NCBI RefSeq assembly: GCF_900626095.1
Contig: NZ_UYZZ01000001.1
Coordinates: 186,001 to 250,000, forward strand
DNA: 64,000 nucleotides
Source: Clostridium rectalis
GTDB lineage: Bacteria; Bacillota; Clostridia; Clostridiales; Clostridiaceae
Direction of reading: 5' to 3'
Numbering within the stretch: the stretch's first letter is position 1; every line of letters begins with the position of its first letter. Under the pieces are notes generated by a model. It was not told where the DNA came from. It worked only from the letters and a program-made list of their open reading frames with translations, and searched no databases. A program made the translations under genes and the position numbers. This document shows, in pieces, positions 36,482 through 46,800 of this stretch.

Positions 36482-38272
36482 ATGGTGAAAAAAAGATGGA
36501 TGCTTAAATGTAACAGTAGTGATATAAAAAAGTTATCAAAAGAAACAGGCTATGATGAAACTTTAGTAAATATATTAGTTAATAGAGGAATAAAAAAGCT
36601 AGAAGATATAAATAAATTTATGAATGCATCTTTAGAGGATCTTTATGATCCTTTTTTAATGAAAGATATGCAAAAAGGTATAGACATAATAACCTATGCT
36701 ATAAAAGTGAATAAAAAAATAGTTATATATGGAGATTATGATGCAGATGGAGTTACTAGCACAGTAATATTATATAAAGCATTAAGAAGATGCAATGCAA
36801 ACTGTAGTTACTATGTTCCTCACAGGGAATTAGAAGGATATGGAATGAATGATGAAAGAATAAGAATTATGAAAGAGGAGGGTGTAGAACTTATTATAAC
36901 CTGTGATAATGGGATTTCATCCATTGAACCGGTTAAATTAGCAAAAAAATTGGGAATAGAAGTTATTATTACAGATCATCATGAACTTCCTTTTATGGAA
37001 AATGAAAATGGTGAAAGAGAGTATTTTATTCCTGAAGCAGATGCCATTATAAATCCTAAAAGGCAGGATTGTAAATATCCTTTTAAAATGCTTTGTGGGG
37101 CAGGAGTAGCTTTTAAATTTGTACAAGCACTATATAGGAGTAAGGATATACCTATTGAGGAAACTTATGAGTTGCTGCAATACGTATCCATTGGAACTAT
37201 ATGTGACATAGTAGATTTAGTTGATGAAAATAGAATACTTACCAAACAAGGTTTAAAAGTTTTAAAAGATACAAAAAATAAGGGGCTTATTGCTTTAATG
37301 GATGAAAATAAAATTGACATTAAAAAATTGAAGTCTTATCACATTGGATTTGTTATAGGACCTTGTATAAATGCAACTGGGAGACTTGAAACAGCAGAAT
37401 TGTCTGTTAAATTACTTTTAGAAAGTAATGAAGAACAAGCCAAAGTTTTAGCTAGTGAGCTTCATAATTTAAATACTGAAAGACAAAGGATGACTACAGA
37501 AAGTGTAGAAAAAACAATAGATTTTATAGAAAATTCATCTATAAAAAATGATAAAGTATTTGTTATATTTATGGATAATATACACGAAAGTATAGCTGGA
37601 ATTGTGGCTGGTAAAATTAGAGAAAAATATAATATACCTACTATAATATTAACTAAAGGGAAAAATATAATAAAAGGTTCAGGAAGGTCTATAGAAAATT
37701 ATAATATGTTCGAAGAACTTATAAAATGCAAAGATTTTTTAGAAAAGTTTGGCGGACATCCTATGGCTGCAGGACTATCTTTGAAGGAAGAAAATATAAA
37801 AATACTTAGGGAAAAACTAAATGAGAACTGTATTCTTAAAGAGAAAGACTTTATTCCCAAATTAACAATAGATAAAAGATTAAGATTAGATTTAGTTAGT
37901 GAAGAGTTTGTAAAAAATATTCAATTATTAGAACCTTTTGGGAAAGGAAATTCTTGTCCAATGTTCGCTGAAAAAAATGTTTTAGTAAATCAAATTAACA
38001 TATTGGGTAAGGATAAAAATACTTTGAAGTTGAATTTAAATTTTCATAAAGGTTTTAATAAAATAAACGGAGTTTGTTTTGGGAGGGCACAAGAGTTTTT
38101 AAACGATTTAAAAGAAAAATTTAATGGAAATTATGATAATGTTTTAAATAATCCTACAAATTTATTTATGGATTTTATATTTTACGCAGATATAAATGAA
38201 TATAAAGGATTTGTAACTCCACAAATTAGAATAATAGACTATAGGTTCAGTAACAATAGTAAAAAAAAATAA
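36482..38272 (+). CDS. recJ: Single-stranded-DNA-specific exonuclease RecJ
   Basis: A 596-residue DHH-family nuclease that digests single-stranded DNA 5' to 3' in recombination and repair. Motifs are GDYDADGVTS (DYDADG at 85-90), ITCDNGISS, TDHHELP (164-170), the CGAGVAFKF segment and GTICDIVDLV. The DHHA1 domain has SGRSIENYNMFEEL and KFGGHPMAAGL. An OB-fold region follows. It is slightly longer than the shortest bacterial RecJ and shorter than Bacillus RecJ, which has an extra domain. GAGGTGAT precedes the ATG. It runs ahead of a histidine kinase gene with no obvious terminator. Confidence 0.93.
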   Translation: MVKKRWMLKCNSSDIKKLSKETGYDETLVNILVNRGIKKLEDINKFMNASLEDLYDPFLMKDMQKGIDIITYAIKVNKKIVIYGDYDADGVTSTVILYKALRRCNANCSYYVPHRELEGYGMNDERIRIMKEEGVELIITCDNGISSIEPVKLAKKLGIEVIITDHHELPFMENENGEREYFIPEADAIINPKRQDCKYPFKMLCGAGVAFKFVQALYRSKDIPIEETYELLQYVSIGTICDIVDLVDENRILTKQGLKVLKDTKNKGLIALMDENKIDIKKLKSYHIGFVIGPCINATGRLETAELSVKLLLESNEEQAKVLASELHNLNTERQRMTTESVEKTIDFIENSSIKNDKVFVIFMDNIHESIAGIVAGKIREKYNIPTIILTKGKNIIKGSGRSIENYNMFEELIKCKDFLEKFGGHPMAAGLSLKEENIKILREKLNENCILKEKDFIPKLTIDKRLRLDLVSEEFVKNIQLLEPFGKGNSCPMFAEKNVLVNQINILGKDKNTLKLNLNFHKGFNKINGVCFGRAQEFLNDLKEKFNGNYDNVLNNPTNLFMDFIFYADINEYKGFVTPQIRIIDYRFSNNSKKK

Positions 38273-38371
38273 AATTTACATTAAATTAGTTAACAGTACA
38301 GAATATAGAAGGGGATTAAAATTAATTAAAAAATAAAAATATAAATTTGAGTACATTATGGGGGACATGAG

Positions 38372-40756
38372 ATGAGCAATTTTTATGAAAGCATTCCTTT
38401 TGGAGTAATTTTACTTAGAGGAGATCCTTTAAAAGTAGATTATATAAATAGTAGGGCAGAAAAAATTTTAAATGTAAATAGGGTTTTAAATGAAGAAATT
38501 AACAAATTACCATTTTATAGCGATATAATTAATATTGTTAAAAAAGTTAAATTTGATAATAAAGAAAGATATTTAAGAAATATAAAAATTCATTCTGGAA
38601 AATTTATAGATGTGACTATAAATTCAGATAGGGAATGTGTAAGGTTATTTATTGCTGAAATACCTTTAGAAACTTTTAAGGAAAATGAAAATAGTATATT
38701 TAAAAATGACAAGGTAACTATTAATGTATTAGAGGCATTACCACATTTAATATATATAACAGATATAAAAGGGGAAGTTAAATATGTTAATGATGGTGGA
38801 ACTAATAAGTTGCTAAAAAAAGATTTGATAAAAATGGAGAATATATTTGACCACTTTAAAGTGCATACCCCTTATGATGAAAATGAAAAACCTTTAAATA
38901 TAATTCAATTACCTGCTTATAGAAGCTTAGAATATGGGGAAGAAATAATTAATAAGGTGCTTTTGTATAAATTTAATAATCAAAATGTGTATATATCAGT
39001 TTCAAGTTTTCCTATATATAATTCTAATAAAATTATAGGATTGGTTTGTATTTGTTTAGATGTAACTGGTGGATATTTAAATAGATTAAAAGAAAAGGAA
39101 GAAAGAGAAAAGTTTTTATCTCTTTCCACAGAATTAAAAACAAAGTGTGATATTATAGAAATTCTTAGAATGAGGGAAAAGGAACATTTAATGCATTTAA
39201 AAGATGTCATAAATAATATATCCGAGGGTATATTGGTGGTAGATAGTAATCATAAAATAAGCATCTGCAATAATTCGGTACATGATATTCTAGGCTTAAA
39301 GCAAATAGAACTAACAGATTATAAAAATATAATAAGAAAATATACTATAAACATAGATGAGGGAGAAAAAGTATTAGAGGAATATTATAGGGATTACTAT
39401 ATGAAAAATAAACCTATTAGAAATATGACTTTAAAATTAACTGATAATGGTTCAAAAGAGGTTAAGTACATAGAGTTTAATAGTAATCCTATAATTAAAA
39501 GCAATGGGAAATTAGTTTATATAATAATTACAATTAAAGATGTTACTGAAAAAAGATGTCATCAGATATATGCAGAAGAACAGGCAGAGTTCGTAAAAAA
39601 TGTAGTTAATACTTTAGATGTACCTATAGCGGTACTAGATTATCCTAGATTAAAATATAAATTATTAAATGAACAATTTGTGAAAATGATTTCTAAGATA
39701 TTAGGAAGAAATTTCTTAGAAAAAGAGATTATGGAAAAAAGTATATTAGAGACTTCTCCAGATTTAATTGATAGTAAGTCTATAGTAAAATTATATAATG
39801 CAGTGAAATATAAAGAAGAATTAGTATTACCAATATATTGTATTAATGAATCTGGGGAGGAAAAAAAATATTATAAAGTAAAAGTTGTGCCATATACAAT
39901 TAAAGAAAATATAGTTAGAATATATATTCATGGATTAGATGTAACAGAAGAAATAAATCATAACTTAGAATTGGAAAAAGTAAATAAAATGAAAGATGAA
40001 TTTTTTACAATAATCTCTCACGAACTTAGAACGCCTCTAACAATTATATATTCTGCATTACAATTAGCATATGATATTTATAAAAAAGAATTAACCCCTA
40101 ATATAGATAAAACATTAAATAGAATAAAACAAAACTGTAGTAGATTATTAAAATTAACTAATAATATTATGGATATTTCTGAAGCAGATGCAGGTTTTTT
40201 AAGCATAAATAATAATGAATTTGAACTTGTTTTAGAAAGTGAAAATATAGTTAATTATTCTAATTATTATGCTAGAAAAAAAGGTATTAATATAATTTTT
40301 GATACTAATGAAGAGGAATGCATAGTTAATATAGATATAGAAAAATACCAAAGAATATTATTAAATTTAATATCTAATGCAATAAAATATACTCCTGAGA
40401 ACAAAAATATTTATGTTCTGCTACATGTTAAAGAAGATGAGTTTTGTATAAGTATTAAAGATGAAGGGGTGGGAATACCAGAAGATAAAATAGAATTTAT
40501 ATTTGATAGATATTCTCAAATTAATAGCACATTGTCTAGAAGAGCAGAAGGAACTGGATTGGGGTTAGCCATAGTGAAAAAATTCGTTGAAGTTATGCAA
40601 GGAGATATAAAGGTTAATAGTAAGGAAATGCAAGGATCAGAGTTTATAATTACTTTAAAAAAACAATCGCCAGTTAAAGATACTACCAATAAATGTGTTA
40701 CTTTAAATGAAAATTTTGATGATATAGTGAGTATTGAAATGTCTGATATATATTAA
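38372..40756 (+). CDS. Soluble multi-PAS sensor histidine kinase
   Basis: A 794-residue kinase with no transmembrane segment. Three to four PAS-like regions can be traced: about 3-105, 120-240 (PHLIYITDIKGEVKYVNDGG), 280-395 (ISEGILVVDSNHKISICNNS, which continues into a PAC tail) and 405-530. The H box FFTIISHELRTP has its His at about 550. N, G1 and G2 boxes (NLISNAIKYTP, DEGVGIPED, GTGLGLAIVKKF) are complete. No response regulator is adjacent, so it is an orphan. In clostridia such orphan soluble kinases sometimes phosphorylate Spo0A. The next genes are spore SASP genes, but that link is only suggestive. Confidence 0.87.
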   Translation: MSNFYESIPFGVILLRGDPLKVDYINSRAEKILNVNRVLNEEINKLPFYSDIINIVKKVKFDNKERYLRNIKIHSGKFIDVTINSDRECVRLFIAEIPLETFKENENSIFKNDKVTINVLEALPHLIYITDIKGEVKYVNDGGTNKLLKKDLIKMENIFDHFKVHTPYDENEKPLNIIQLPAYRSLEYGEEIINKVLLYKFNNQNVYISVSSFPIYNSNKIIGLVCICLDVTGGYLNRLKEKEEREKFLSLSTELKTKCDIIEILRMREKEHLMHLKDVINNISEGILVVDSNHKISICNNSVHDILGLKQIELTDYKNIIRKYTINIDEGEKVLEEYYRDYYMKNKPIRNMTLKLTDNGSKEVKYIEFNSNPIIKSNGKLVYIIITIKDVTEKRCHQIYAEEQAEFVKNVVNTLDVPIAVLDYPRLKYKLLNEQFVKMISKILGRNFLEKEIMEKSILETSPDLIDSKSIVKLYNAVKYKEELVLPIYCINESGEEKKYYKVKVVPYTIKENIVRIYIHGLDVTEEINHNLELEKVNKMKDEFFTIISHELRTPLTIIYSALQLAYDIYKKELTPNIDKTLNRIKQNCSRLLKLTNNIMDISEADAGFLSINNNEFELVLESENIVNYSNYYARKKGINIIFDTNEEECIVNIDIEKYQRILLNLISNAIKYTPENKNIYVLLHVKEDEFCISIKDEGVGIPEDKIEFIFDRYSQINSTLSRRAEGTGLGLAIVKKFVEVMQGDIKVNSKEMQGSEFIITLKKQSPVKDTTNKCVTLNENFDDIVSIEMSDIY

Positions 40757-40760
40757 CAAA

Positions 40761-40792
40761 CCGCATAATAAATATTATTAATTATTATGCGG
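40761..40792 (+). terminator. First hairpin after the PAS kinase gene
   Basis: A perfect 11-bp stem (40761-40771 with 40782-40792) begins four bases after the stop codon. It lacks a strong T run and is followed by a second hairpin. Confidence 0.55.
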
Positions 40793-40812
40793 CATGTATA
40801 TTGCCATATGGG

Positions 40813-40841
40813 GAACAGTGTGTATTTTTAGCACACTGTTC
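40813..40841. terminator. Second hairpin, shared terminator of the kinase and SASP genes
   Basis: A perfect 10-bp stem (40813-40822 with 40832-40841) is followed on the + strand by TTTAATTTTTT. It lies between the convergent kinase and SASP genes. Confidence 0.65.
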
Positions 40842-40878
40842 AATTCTTTAATTTTTTATTTTATCTTTTGTAAATATT

Positions 40879-41064
40879 TTATAAGTTTTTTTCGTATTGT
40901 TCTACCATTTTTTTTACCATCTGACCACCAACAGAACCACATTCTTTAGAGGTTAAATGTCCATTATAATCAGTAAATTGAACTCCTAATTCTCTTGCAG
41001 TTTCCATTTTAAATTTGTTTAATCCTGCTTTGGCTTCTGGTATTAAAACTTTATTATATGCCAT
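40879..41064 (-). CDS. Small acid-soluble spore protein, alpha/beta type
   Basis: A 61-residue SASP that coats spore DNA and protects it from UV and heat. The two conserved blocks are present: KFKMETARELGV, which includes the GPR protease cleavage region, and GSVGGQMVKKMVEQYE near the C terminus. It is the downstream member of a tandem pair, 38 bases after the other SASP gene, with its own ribosome site (AGAGGTGAG). The 38-base gap contains CATTTTA, like a sigma-G -10 box, but no matching -35. Confidence 0.95.
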   Translation of the reverse strand: MAYNKVLIPEAKAGLNKFKMETARELGVQFTDYNGHLTSKECGSVGGQMVKKMVEQYEKNL

Positions 41065-41102
41065 ATTTTCTCACCTCTAATTTAAAATGAAATTAAATAT
41101 AT

Positions 41103-41303
41103 CTATTTTGAACTTAAATTTCTTTCATATTGTTCTACCATTTTTTTTACCATCTGTCCACCAACAGAACCATTTTCTCTTGAAGTAAGATTTCCATTGT
41201 ATCCTTCTGTTAAGTTAACACCTACTTCTCTTGCTGCCTCCATCTTAAATTTGTTTAACCCTGCTTTAGCTTCTGGTACTAAAACTCTATTTCTACTTGC
41301 CAT
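41103..41303 (-). CDS. Small acid-soluble spore protein, alpha/beta type
   Basis: A 66-residue SASP very similar to its neighbour, with KFKMEAAREVGV and GSVGGQMVKKMVEQYE. The pair arose by tandem duplication. It differs mainly by NRVLVPEAK at the start, an extra glycine in NLTEGYNGN and the longer tail. AAAGGAGG lies upstream of the ATG. Expression in the forespore by sigma-G is expected from the family; I could not point to a clean sigma-G promoter. Confidence 0.95.
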   Translation of the reverse strand: MASRNRVLVPEAKAGLNKFKMEAAREVGVNLTEGYNGNLTSRENGSVGGQMVKKMVEQYERNLSSK

Positions 41304-41545
41304 TTTTATTACCTCCTTTTTATTTTTGTACTATTATCTTAACCAGAAGAGAAATAAATATATTAGTTTGTTGAAGGTAAAAAAAGTAGTAGATGCATAA
41401 ATTAGAAAATAGTACCAAAAATAATTTTATTTAATATTTTAATATTATAGGTATAATAGACAATTGGATTTAAATAATATAAAATTAAAAAGGAAACTTA
41501 TAAGATAATAAATAATAAAAAGTAAAATAAGGGTGGTTGGTTACT

Positions 41546-42619
41546 TTGGAAAAACGTAAAATAATTTTAACTGGCGGTGGCTCAGCGGGACATGTAACTC
41601 CCAATTTAGCCTTAATACCAAAGCTTATAAAATTAGGATATGAAGTTGAATATATAGGGACCAGTGATGGAATAGAAAGAAGTATTATTGAAAGTGAAAA
41701 TATAAAATATCATGTTATATCTAGTGGAAAACTTAGAAGATATTTTGATATAAAAAATATTTCAGATCCTTTTAAAGTTTTAAAAGGTATTTTTCAAGCT
41801 AAAAAAATTATAAAAAAGCAAAAACCTAATATAGTTTTTTCAAAAGGAGGATTTGTATCTGTACCAGTAGTTATAGGAGCATATTTAAATAAAATACCTG
41901 TTATTGTTCATGAATCTGATATAACTCCTGGTCTTGCAAATAAGCTTTCAACACCATACTGTACAAAAATTTGTGTTACCTTTCCAGAATCTATAAAAAA
42001 TATAAAAGGTAATAAAGCAGTTTTAACAGGAACTCCAATCAGGGAAGAACTATTTAAGGGAAAGAGAGAAGAAGCAATAAAATTATGTAAGTTTTCTGGT
42101 AAGAAGCCAATATTACTAGTAATAGGTGGAAGTTTAGGGTCAAGGATTATAAATGATAATGTAAGAAAAATACTACCAGAGCTATTAATGAATTTTGATG
42201 TAATTCATATATGTGGTAAGAAAAATACTGATAATAGTTTTAATAATGTAGAGGGATATAAACAATATGAATATGTACAAAATGAGATTTCCCATTTTTT
42301 AAATGCAGCAGATATTGTTATATCTAGAGCAGGTGCAAATGTTATTTTTGAACTCCTATCATTAAAAAAACCTAACTTACTTATACCTCTTTCTAAGAAA
42401 TCTAGTAGAGGGGATCAGATATTAAATGCCAATTCTTTTAAAAGAAATGGTTATAGTATAGTAATAGAAGAAGAAAATCTTAATGAAATAAATCTTTTAT
42501 CTAAATTAAATGAATTATATAACAATAGGGGAAAATATATAAAAGCTATGGAAAAAAGTCCTGTTCAAGATGGTGTAGAAAATATTATTAAAGTTATAGA
42601 AAAATATTCAATAAAATAA
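41546..42619 (+). CDS. murG: UDP-GlcNAc:lipid II N-acetylglucosaminyltransferase MurG
   Basis: A 357-residue peripheral membrane enzyme that completes lipid II for peptidoglycan. Motifs are the N-terminal [69 protein letters not shown] and [29 protein letters not shown] at 41531-41536 best fits the TTG at 41546. Another TTG at 41537 directly touches that site. The gene lies alone, outside a division/cell-wall cluster, as in some other clostridia. A terminator follows. Confidence 0.92.
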   Translation: MEKRKIILTGGGSAGHVTPNLALIPKLIKLGYEVEYIGTSDGIERSIIESENIKYHVISSGKLRRYFDIKNISDPFKVLKGIFQAKKIIKKQKPNIVFSKGGFVSVPVVIGAYLNKIPVIVHESDITPGLANKLSTPYCTKICVTFPESIKNIKGNKAVLTGTPIREELFKGKREEAIKLCKFSGKKPILLVIGGSLGSRIINDNVRKILPELLMNFDVIHICGKKNTDNSFNNVEGYKQYEYVQNEISHFLNAADIVISRAGANVIFELLSLKKPNLLIPLSKKSSRGDQILNANSFKRNGYSIVIEEENLNEINLLSKLNELYNNRGKYIKAMEKSPVQDGVENIIKVIEKYSIK

Positions 42620-42633
42620 TTTAGAATAGTGGG

Positions 42634-42669
42634 AAAGATTATCTGAAAATACTTTAGATAATCTTTTTT
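42634..42669 (+). terminator. Terminator after murG
   Basis: A perfect 11-bp stem (42634-42644 with 42656-42666) with a T run, 15 bases after the stop. Confidence 0.75.
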
Positions 42670-42824
42670 CTATTTATGAATAATAAAGTAAAAATATTTT
42701 AAAATATATAATAAACATATTGATAAAAATAATAAAGAAGAATATAATAAATATATAATATCAATTAATGATAATTATTAAATAGTAATTATTATATATA
42801 ATTGTTTTGAGAGGAGAATTAATG

Positions 42825-43251
42825 ATGAAAAAAGTATCAATTATTTATTGGAGCAGTGGGGGAAATGTGGAAGTACTTGCAAATAATATAGCAGAAGGTG
42901 CAAAAGAATCTGGTGGGGAAGTCAAAATTAAATATGTTAAAGATGCTGAAGTTGAAGATGTGTTAAAAGCAGATGCAGTTGCTTTTGGTAGTCCTTCCAT
43001 GGACAACAATAAGGTGGAGCAAGATGAAATGGCTCCATTTTTAAAAAAAGTTTAAAGAATTACCTATTCAAAAGAAACCTTTAGTTTTATTTGGATCTTA
43101 TGGATGGGATAATGGAGAATTCATGAAGGATTTAGAAAAACAAATGGTAGATTATGATTTTAATGTGGTAGGAAAAATAGTAGTTCAAGAATCACCTAAT
43201 AAAGAAGAGTTAGAAAAAGCAAAGGAGCTCGGTAAAATTCTTTCTAAATAA
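42825..43251 (+). pseudogene. Flavodoxin, frameshifted in an A7 run
   Basis: The first frame encodes a flavodoxin N-terminal half: KKVSIIYWSSGGNVEVLANNI with an FMN-phosphate loop of the W-S-x-x-G-N type, and VAFGSPSMDN. It stops at 43053-43055. The frame one base later continues with FKELPIQKKPLVLFGSYGW and GEFMKDLEKQ to a stop at 43249-43251. Removing one A from the run of seven at about 43043-43049 restores a complete flavodoxin of about 141 residues. GAGGAG lies before the ATG. The frames are otherwise clean, so the lesion is recent, is bypassed by slippage, or is a sequencing error. It lies directly upstream of PFOR, a known electron donor to flavodoxin. Confidence 0.8.
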
Positions 43252-43266
43252 TATTGAGTTTATATT

Positions 43267-43299
43267 AAAAAAGTTGCTAAAAATATTAGCAGCTTTTTT
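43267..43299 (+). terminator. Terminator after the flavodoxin gene
   Basis: A stem of about 14 bp with G-U pairing (43267-43280 with 43286-43299) ending in T bases, 16 bases after the flavodoxin stop. Confidence 0.7.
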
Positions 43300-43387
43300 A
43301 GTATATTAATATTACTCATATAACTGTGTTTTGCAAAGATTTATGTGGAGTGAAAAAGTTAATTTAACCAATAAAAAATAAAAAAAG

Positions 43388-43417
43388 TGTACAATAATAA
43401 AAAATTTATGTTATAAT
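43388..43417 (+). promoter_or_regulatory. Candidate promoter in the PFOR upstream region
   Basis: TGTACA (43388-43393), an 18-base spacer and a consensus TATAAT (43412-43417). TTTGCAAAG occurs on both sides, at 43330-43338 and 43421-43429. If used, it gives a leader of about 400 bases for PFOR. The remaining AT-rich gap (43300-43823) also holds a perfect 10-bp inverted repeat at 43650-43678 and a second palindrome nearer the gene. Confidence 0.4.
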
Positions 43418-43754
43418 AGCTTTGCAAAGGTTTTAATAGAAAAAAATTATATATATATTAAAATTTTATAAATAAATCTTATTAAACCTTTATTTTAAAC
43501 AATTTTTTTAATGTAAACTATAATTATCTTATTTTACATATTTATTTTTTTGGTGTATATTAGAAATAATGATATTTTTATTATATATTGAATTAATCAA
43601 AAGCAAAAAGTATAAAAAAAAATAAAAGTATCAAAATATGTAAAATCACACATTATATTATAAAATTTAATATAATGTTATTTTAAAGTTAGTCTTTAAA
43701 TATTTTAATTAAAATAGGAGACAATATTTTAGAGTAATTTAACTTGTTTATTAT

Positions 43755-43779
43755 AATTTTGTAGATATTCTACAAAATT
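43755..43779 (+). promoter_or_regulatory. Palindromic operator candidate upstream of PFOR
   Basis: A perfect 11+3+11 palindrome with the core TTGTAGA-N3-TCTACAA. It overlaps the end of a TATAAT at 43752-43757 and ends 44 bases before the PFOR ATG. Its position over a likely transcription start suggests a repressor site. It does not match the Rex pattern TTGTTAA-N4-TTAACAA. The regulator is unknown. Confidence 0.45.
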
Positions 43780-43823
43780 TTAAACTTATATATCAAAAAT
43801 ATATAGAAAGAAGGGAATTTTCA

Positions 43824-46800
43824 ATGAGAAGAATGAAGACTATGGATGGTAATACCGCTGCTGGATATATATCCTATGCATTTACAGATGTAGCAGCTAT
43901 ATACCCAATCACTCCTTCATCACCAATGGCAGAACACGTTGACGAATGGGCTGCTCAAGGACAAAAAAATATATTTGGTCAAACTGTTAAATTAATGGAG
44001 ATGCAATCAGAAGCTGGAGCTGCAGGAGCAGTTCATGGTTCATTACAGGCTGGTGCATTAACTACTACATATACTGCATCACAGGGTCTATTACTTATGA
44101 TTCCTAATATGTACAAAATTGCAGGAGAATTTCTTCCTGGAGTATTCCATGTAAGTGCAAGATCAATTGCAACACATGCGTTAAATATATTTGGAGATCA
44201 TTCAGACGTTATGGCAGCAAGACAAACAGGATTTGCCATGATTGCTGAAAGTAGTGTTCAGGAAGTTATGGACTTATCAGCTGTTGCACATTTATCAGCT
44301 ATAAAAGCCAGTGTTCCATTTGTAAGTTTCTTTGATGGATTTAGAACTTCACATGAAATACAGAAAATAGAAGTATTAGAATATGATGAATTAGCAAAAT
44401 TAACTGATATGGATGCTGTTAATGCGTTTAGAGCAAAAGCTTTAAATCCTAATCATCCTGTAACTAGAGGTACTGCTGAAAACCCTGACGTATTCTTCCA
44501 GGGAAGAGAAGCAGCTAACAAGTTCTATGATAAAGTTCCTGAAGTTGTTGAAAACTACATGAATGAAATCAATAAATTAACTGGTAGAGATTATAAGCCA
44601 TTTAATTACTATGGTGCTCCAGATGCTGAAAGAATAATCGTAGCTATGGGTTCAATCTGTGATTGTATTGAAGAAACTATCGATTACTTAGTAGCAAAGG
44701 GAGAAAAAGTTGGTTTAATAAAAGTTCATCTTTATAGACCATTTGCTCCAGAATATTTATTAAAAGTTCTTCCAACTACAGTTAAGAAGATAGCTGTTCT
44801 TGATAGAACAAAAGAACCAGGATCAATAGGAGAACCATTATACTTAGATATTAAATCAGTATTCTACAATAAAACAGATATGAAACCAATAATTGTTGGT
44901 GGTAGATATGGTTTAGGTTCAAAAGATACAGTTCCATCACATATAGTTTCAGTATTTGAAAACTTAAAAGAAGAATGTCCAAAAGATGATTTCACAATAG
45001 CAATTGAGGATGATGTAACATTTAAATCACTTCCAATGGGAATAGATATAGATGCTACACCAGAAGGAACAACAGCATGTAAGTTCTGGGGTCTTGGATC
45101 AGACGGTACTGTTGGTGCTAATAAGAGTGCTATCAAAATCATAGGAGACCATACTGATATGTATGCTCAGGGTTACTTTGCATATGATTCAAAGAAATCT
45201 GGTGGTATAACAGTATCTCACTTAAGATTTGGTAAGAGCGCTATTAAGAGCCCATACTTAATAAATAAAGCAGATTTCGTTGCTTGTCATAATCAAGCAT
45301 ACGTTCATAAATATAATGTACTTACTGGATTAAAACCAAATGGTACATTCTTACTTAACTGTATATGGTCAGAAGAAGAATTAGATAAGCAGTTACCTGC
45401 TTCAATGAAGAATTTCATTGCTAAAAATAACATTAAATTCTGTACTATAAATGCAGTTAAAATAGCTCAGGAAATTGGTCTTGGCGGAAGAATCAACATG
45501 ATAATGCAGGCTGCATTCTTCAAATTAGCTAGCATAATACCAGTAGAAGATGCTGTTAAATACTTAAAAGAAGCAGTTGTAACTTCATACGGTAAAAAAG
45601 GTGAAAAAGTTGTTAATATGAACAACGCTGCTATAGATAAAGGTGTAGAATCAATTCACGAAGTTAATGTTCCATCATCATGGGCAGATACTACTGAAGG
45701 ATTCGTAGCTGAAGAAAAAGAAAAACCAGAATTCATAAAGAATATTGTTGATGTTATGAACAGACAAGAAGGAGACTCACTTCCTGTATCAGCATTTAAC
45801 GGTTATGAAGATGGTACATTCCCACAGGGAACTGCTGCTTATGAAAAGAGAGGTATTGCAGTAAATATTCCTGAATGGCAGGAAGATAAATGTATTCAGT
45901 GTAACCAGTGTGCATATGTTTGTCCACATGCAGTAATTAGACCATTCTTATTAAATGAAGAAGAAGCTAATAATGCTCCAGAAGGATTAAGAGTTGTGGA
46001 TGCAAAGGGTGGCGCTACATTTAAGGGCTTAAAATTCACTATGGGAATAACTCCATTAGATTGTACAGGATGTGGAAATTGTGCTGACGTATGTCCAGCT
46101 CCAGAAAAGGCTCTTATTATGAAGCCAGCTGAAACACAGTTAAAAGAAGAAGCAAACTGGGATTACTTAAAAGCTACATCACCAAAAGAAAACCCAATGA
46201 ATAAGATGAGCGTTAAAGGAAGTCAGTTCGAACAACCATTATTAGAGTTCAACGGAGCTTGTGCTGGTTGTGGAGAAGCTTCATACGCTAAATTAATAAC
46301 TCAGTTATTTGGTGAAAGAATGATGGTTGCAAATGCAACAGGATGTTCATCAATTTGGGGAGGATCAGCTCCTTCAACACCATATACAGTTAATCATAAA
46401 GGACAGGGTCCAGCTTGGGCTAACTCATTATTCGAAGATAATGCTGAGTTTGGTTTAGGTATGTATCTTGGAACTAAACAGATAAGAGAAAGATTAGCAA
46501 AAGACGCTAAAGAAGCTATGGCTACTGCAAGTGCTGAATTAAAAGCTGCTTTACAGGCCTGGATGGATAGTATGTATGATGGAGAAGCTTCAAAGAAAGC
46601 TACAGAAGCTTTAATGCCATTACTTGAAGCTGAAAAGAATAGCAGTGAAGCTATAAAAGATATGTTTGAACACAAAGATTACTTAGTAAAACAGTCACAG
46701 TGGATCTTTGGTGGAGACGGTTGGGCTTATGACATCGGATATGGTGGAGTTGACCACGTTCTTGCATCAGGAGAAGATATAAACATATTTGTATTTGATA

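Noticed and set aside
41065-41102. Sigma-G promoter for the downstream SASP gene
   Set aside because: CATTTTA fits the -10 box, but no GNATA-like -35 lies 17-18 bases upstream.
42825-43251. Programmed -1 frameshift at T TTA AAA in flavodoxin
   Set aside because: A -1 shift leads to the wrong frame. A shift of +1, or loss of one A, is needed, so this is not a classical slippery site.
43300-43823. Rex-type operator upstream of PFOR
   Set aside because: No TTGTTAA-N4-TTAACAA-like site is visible; GTTAATTTAAC at about 43358-43368 lacks the outer bases.
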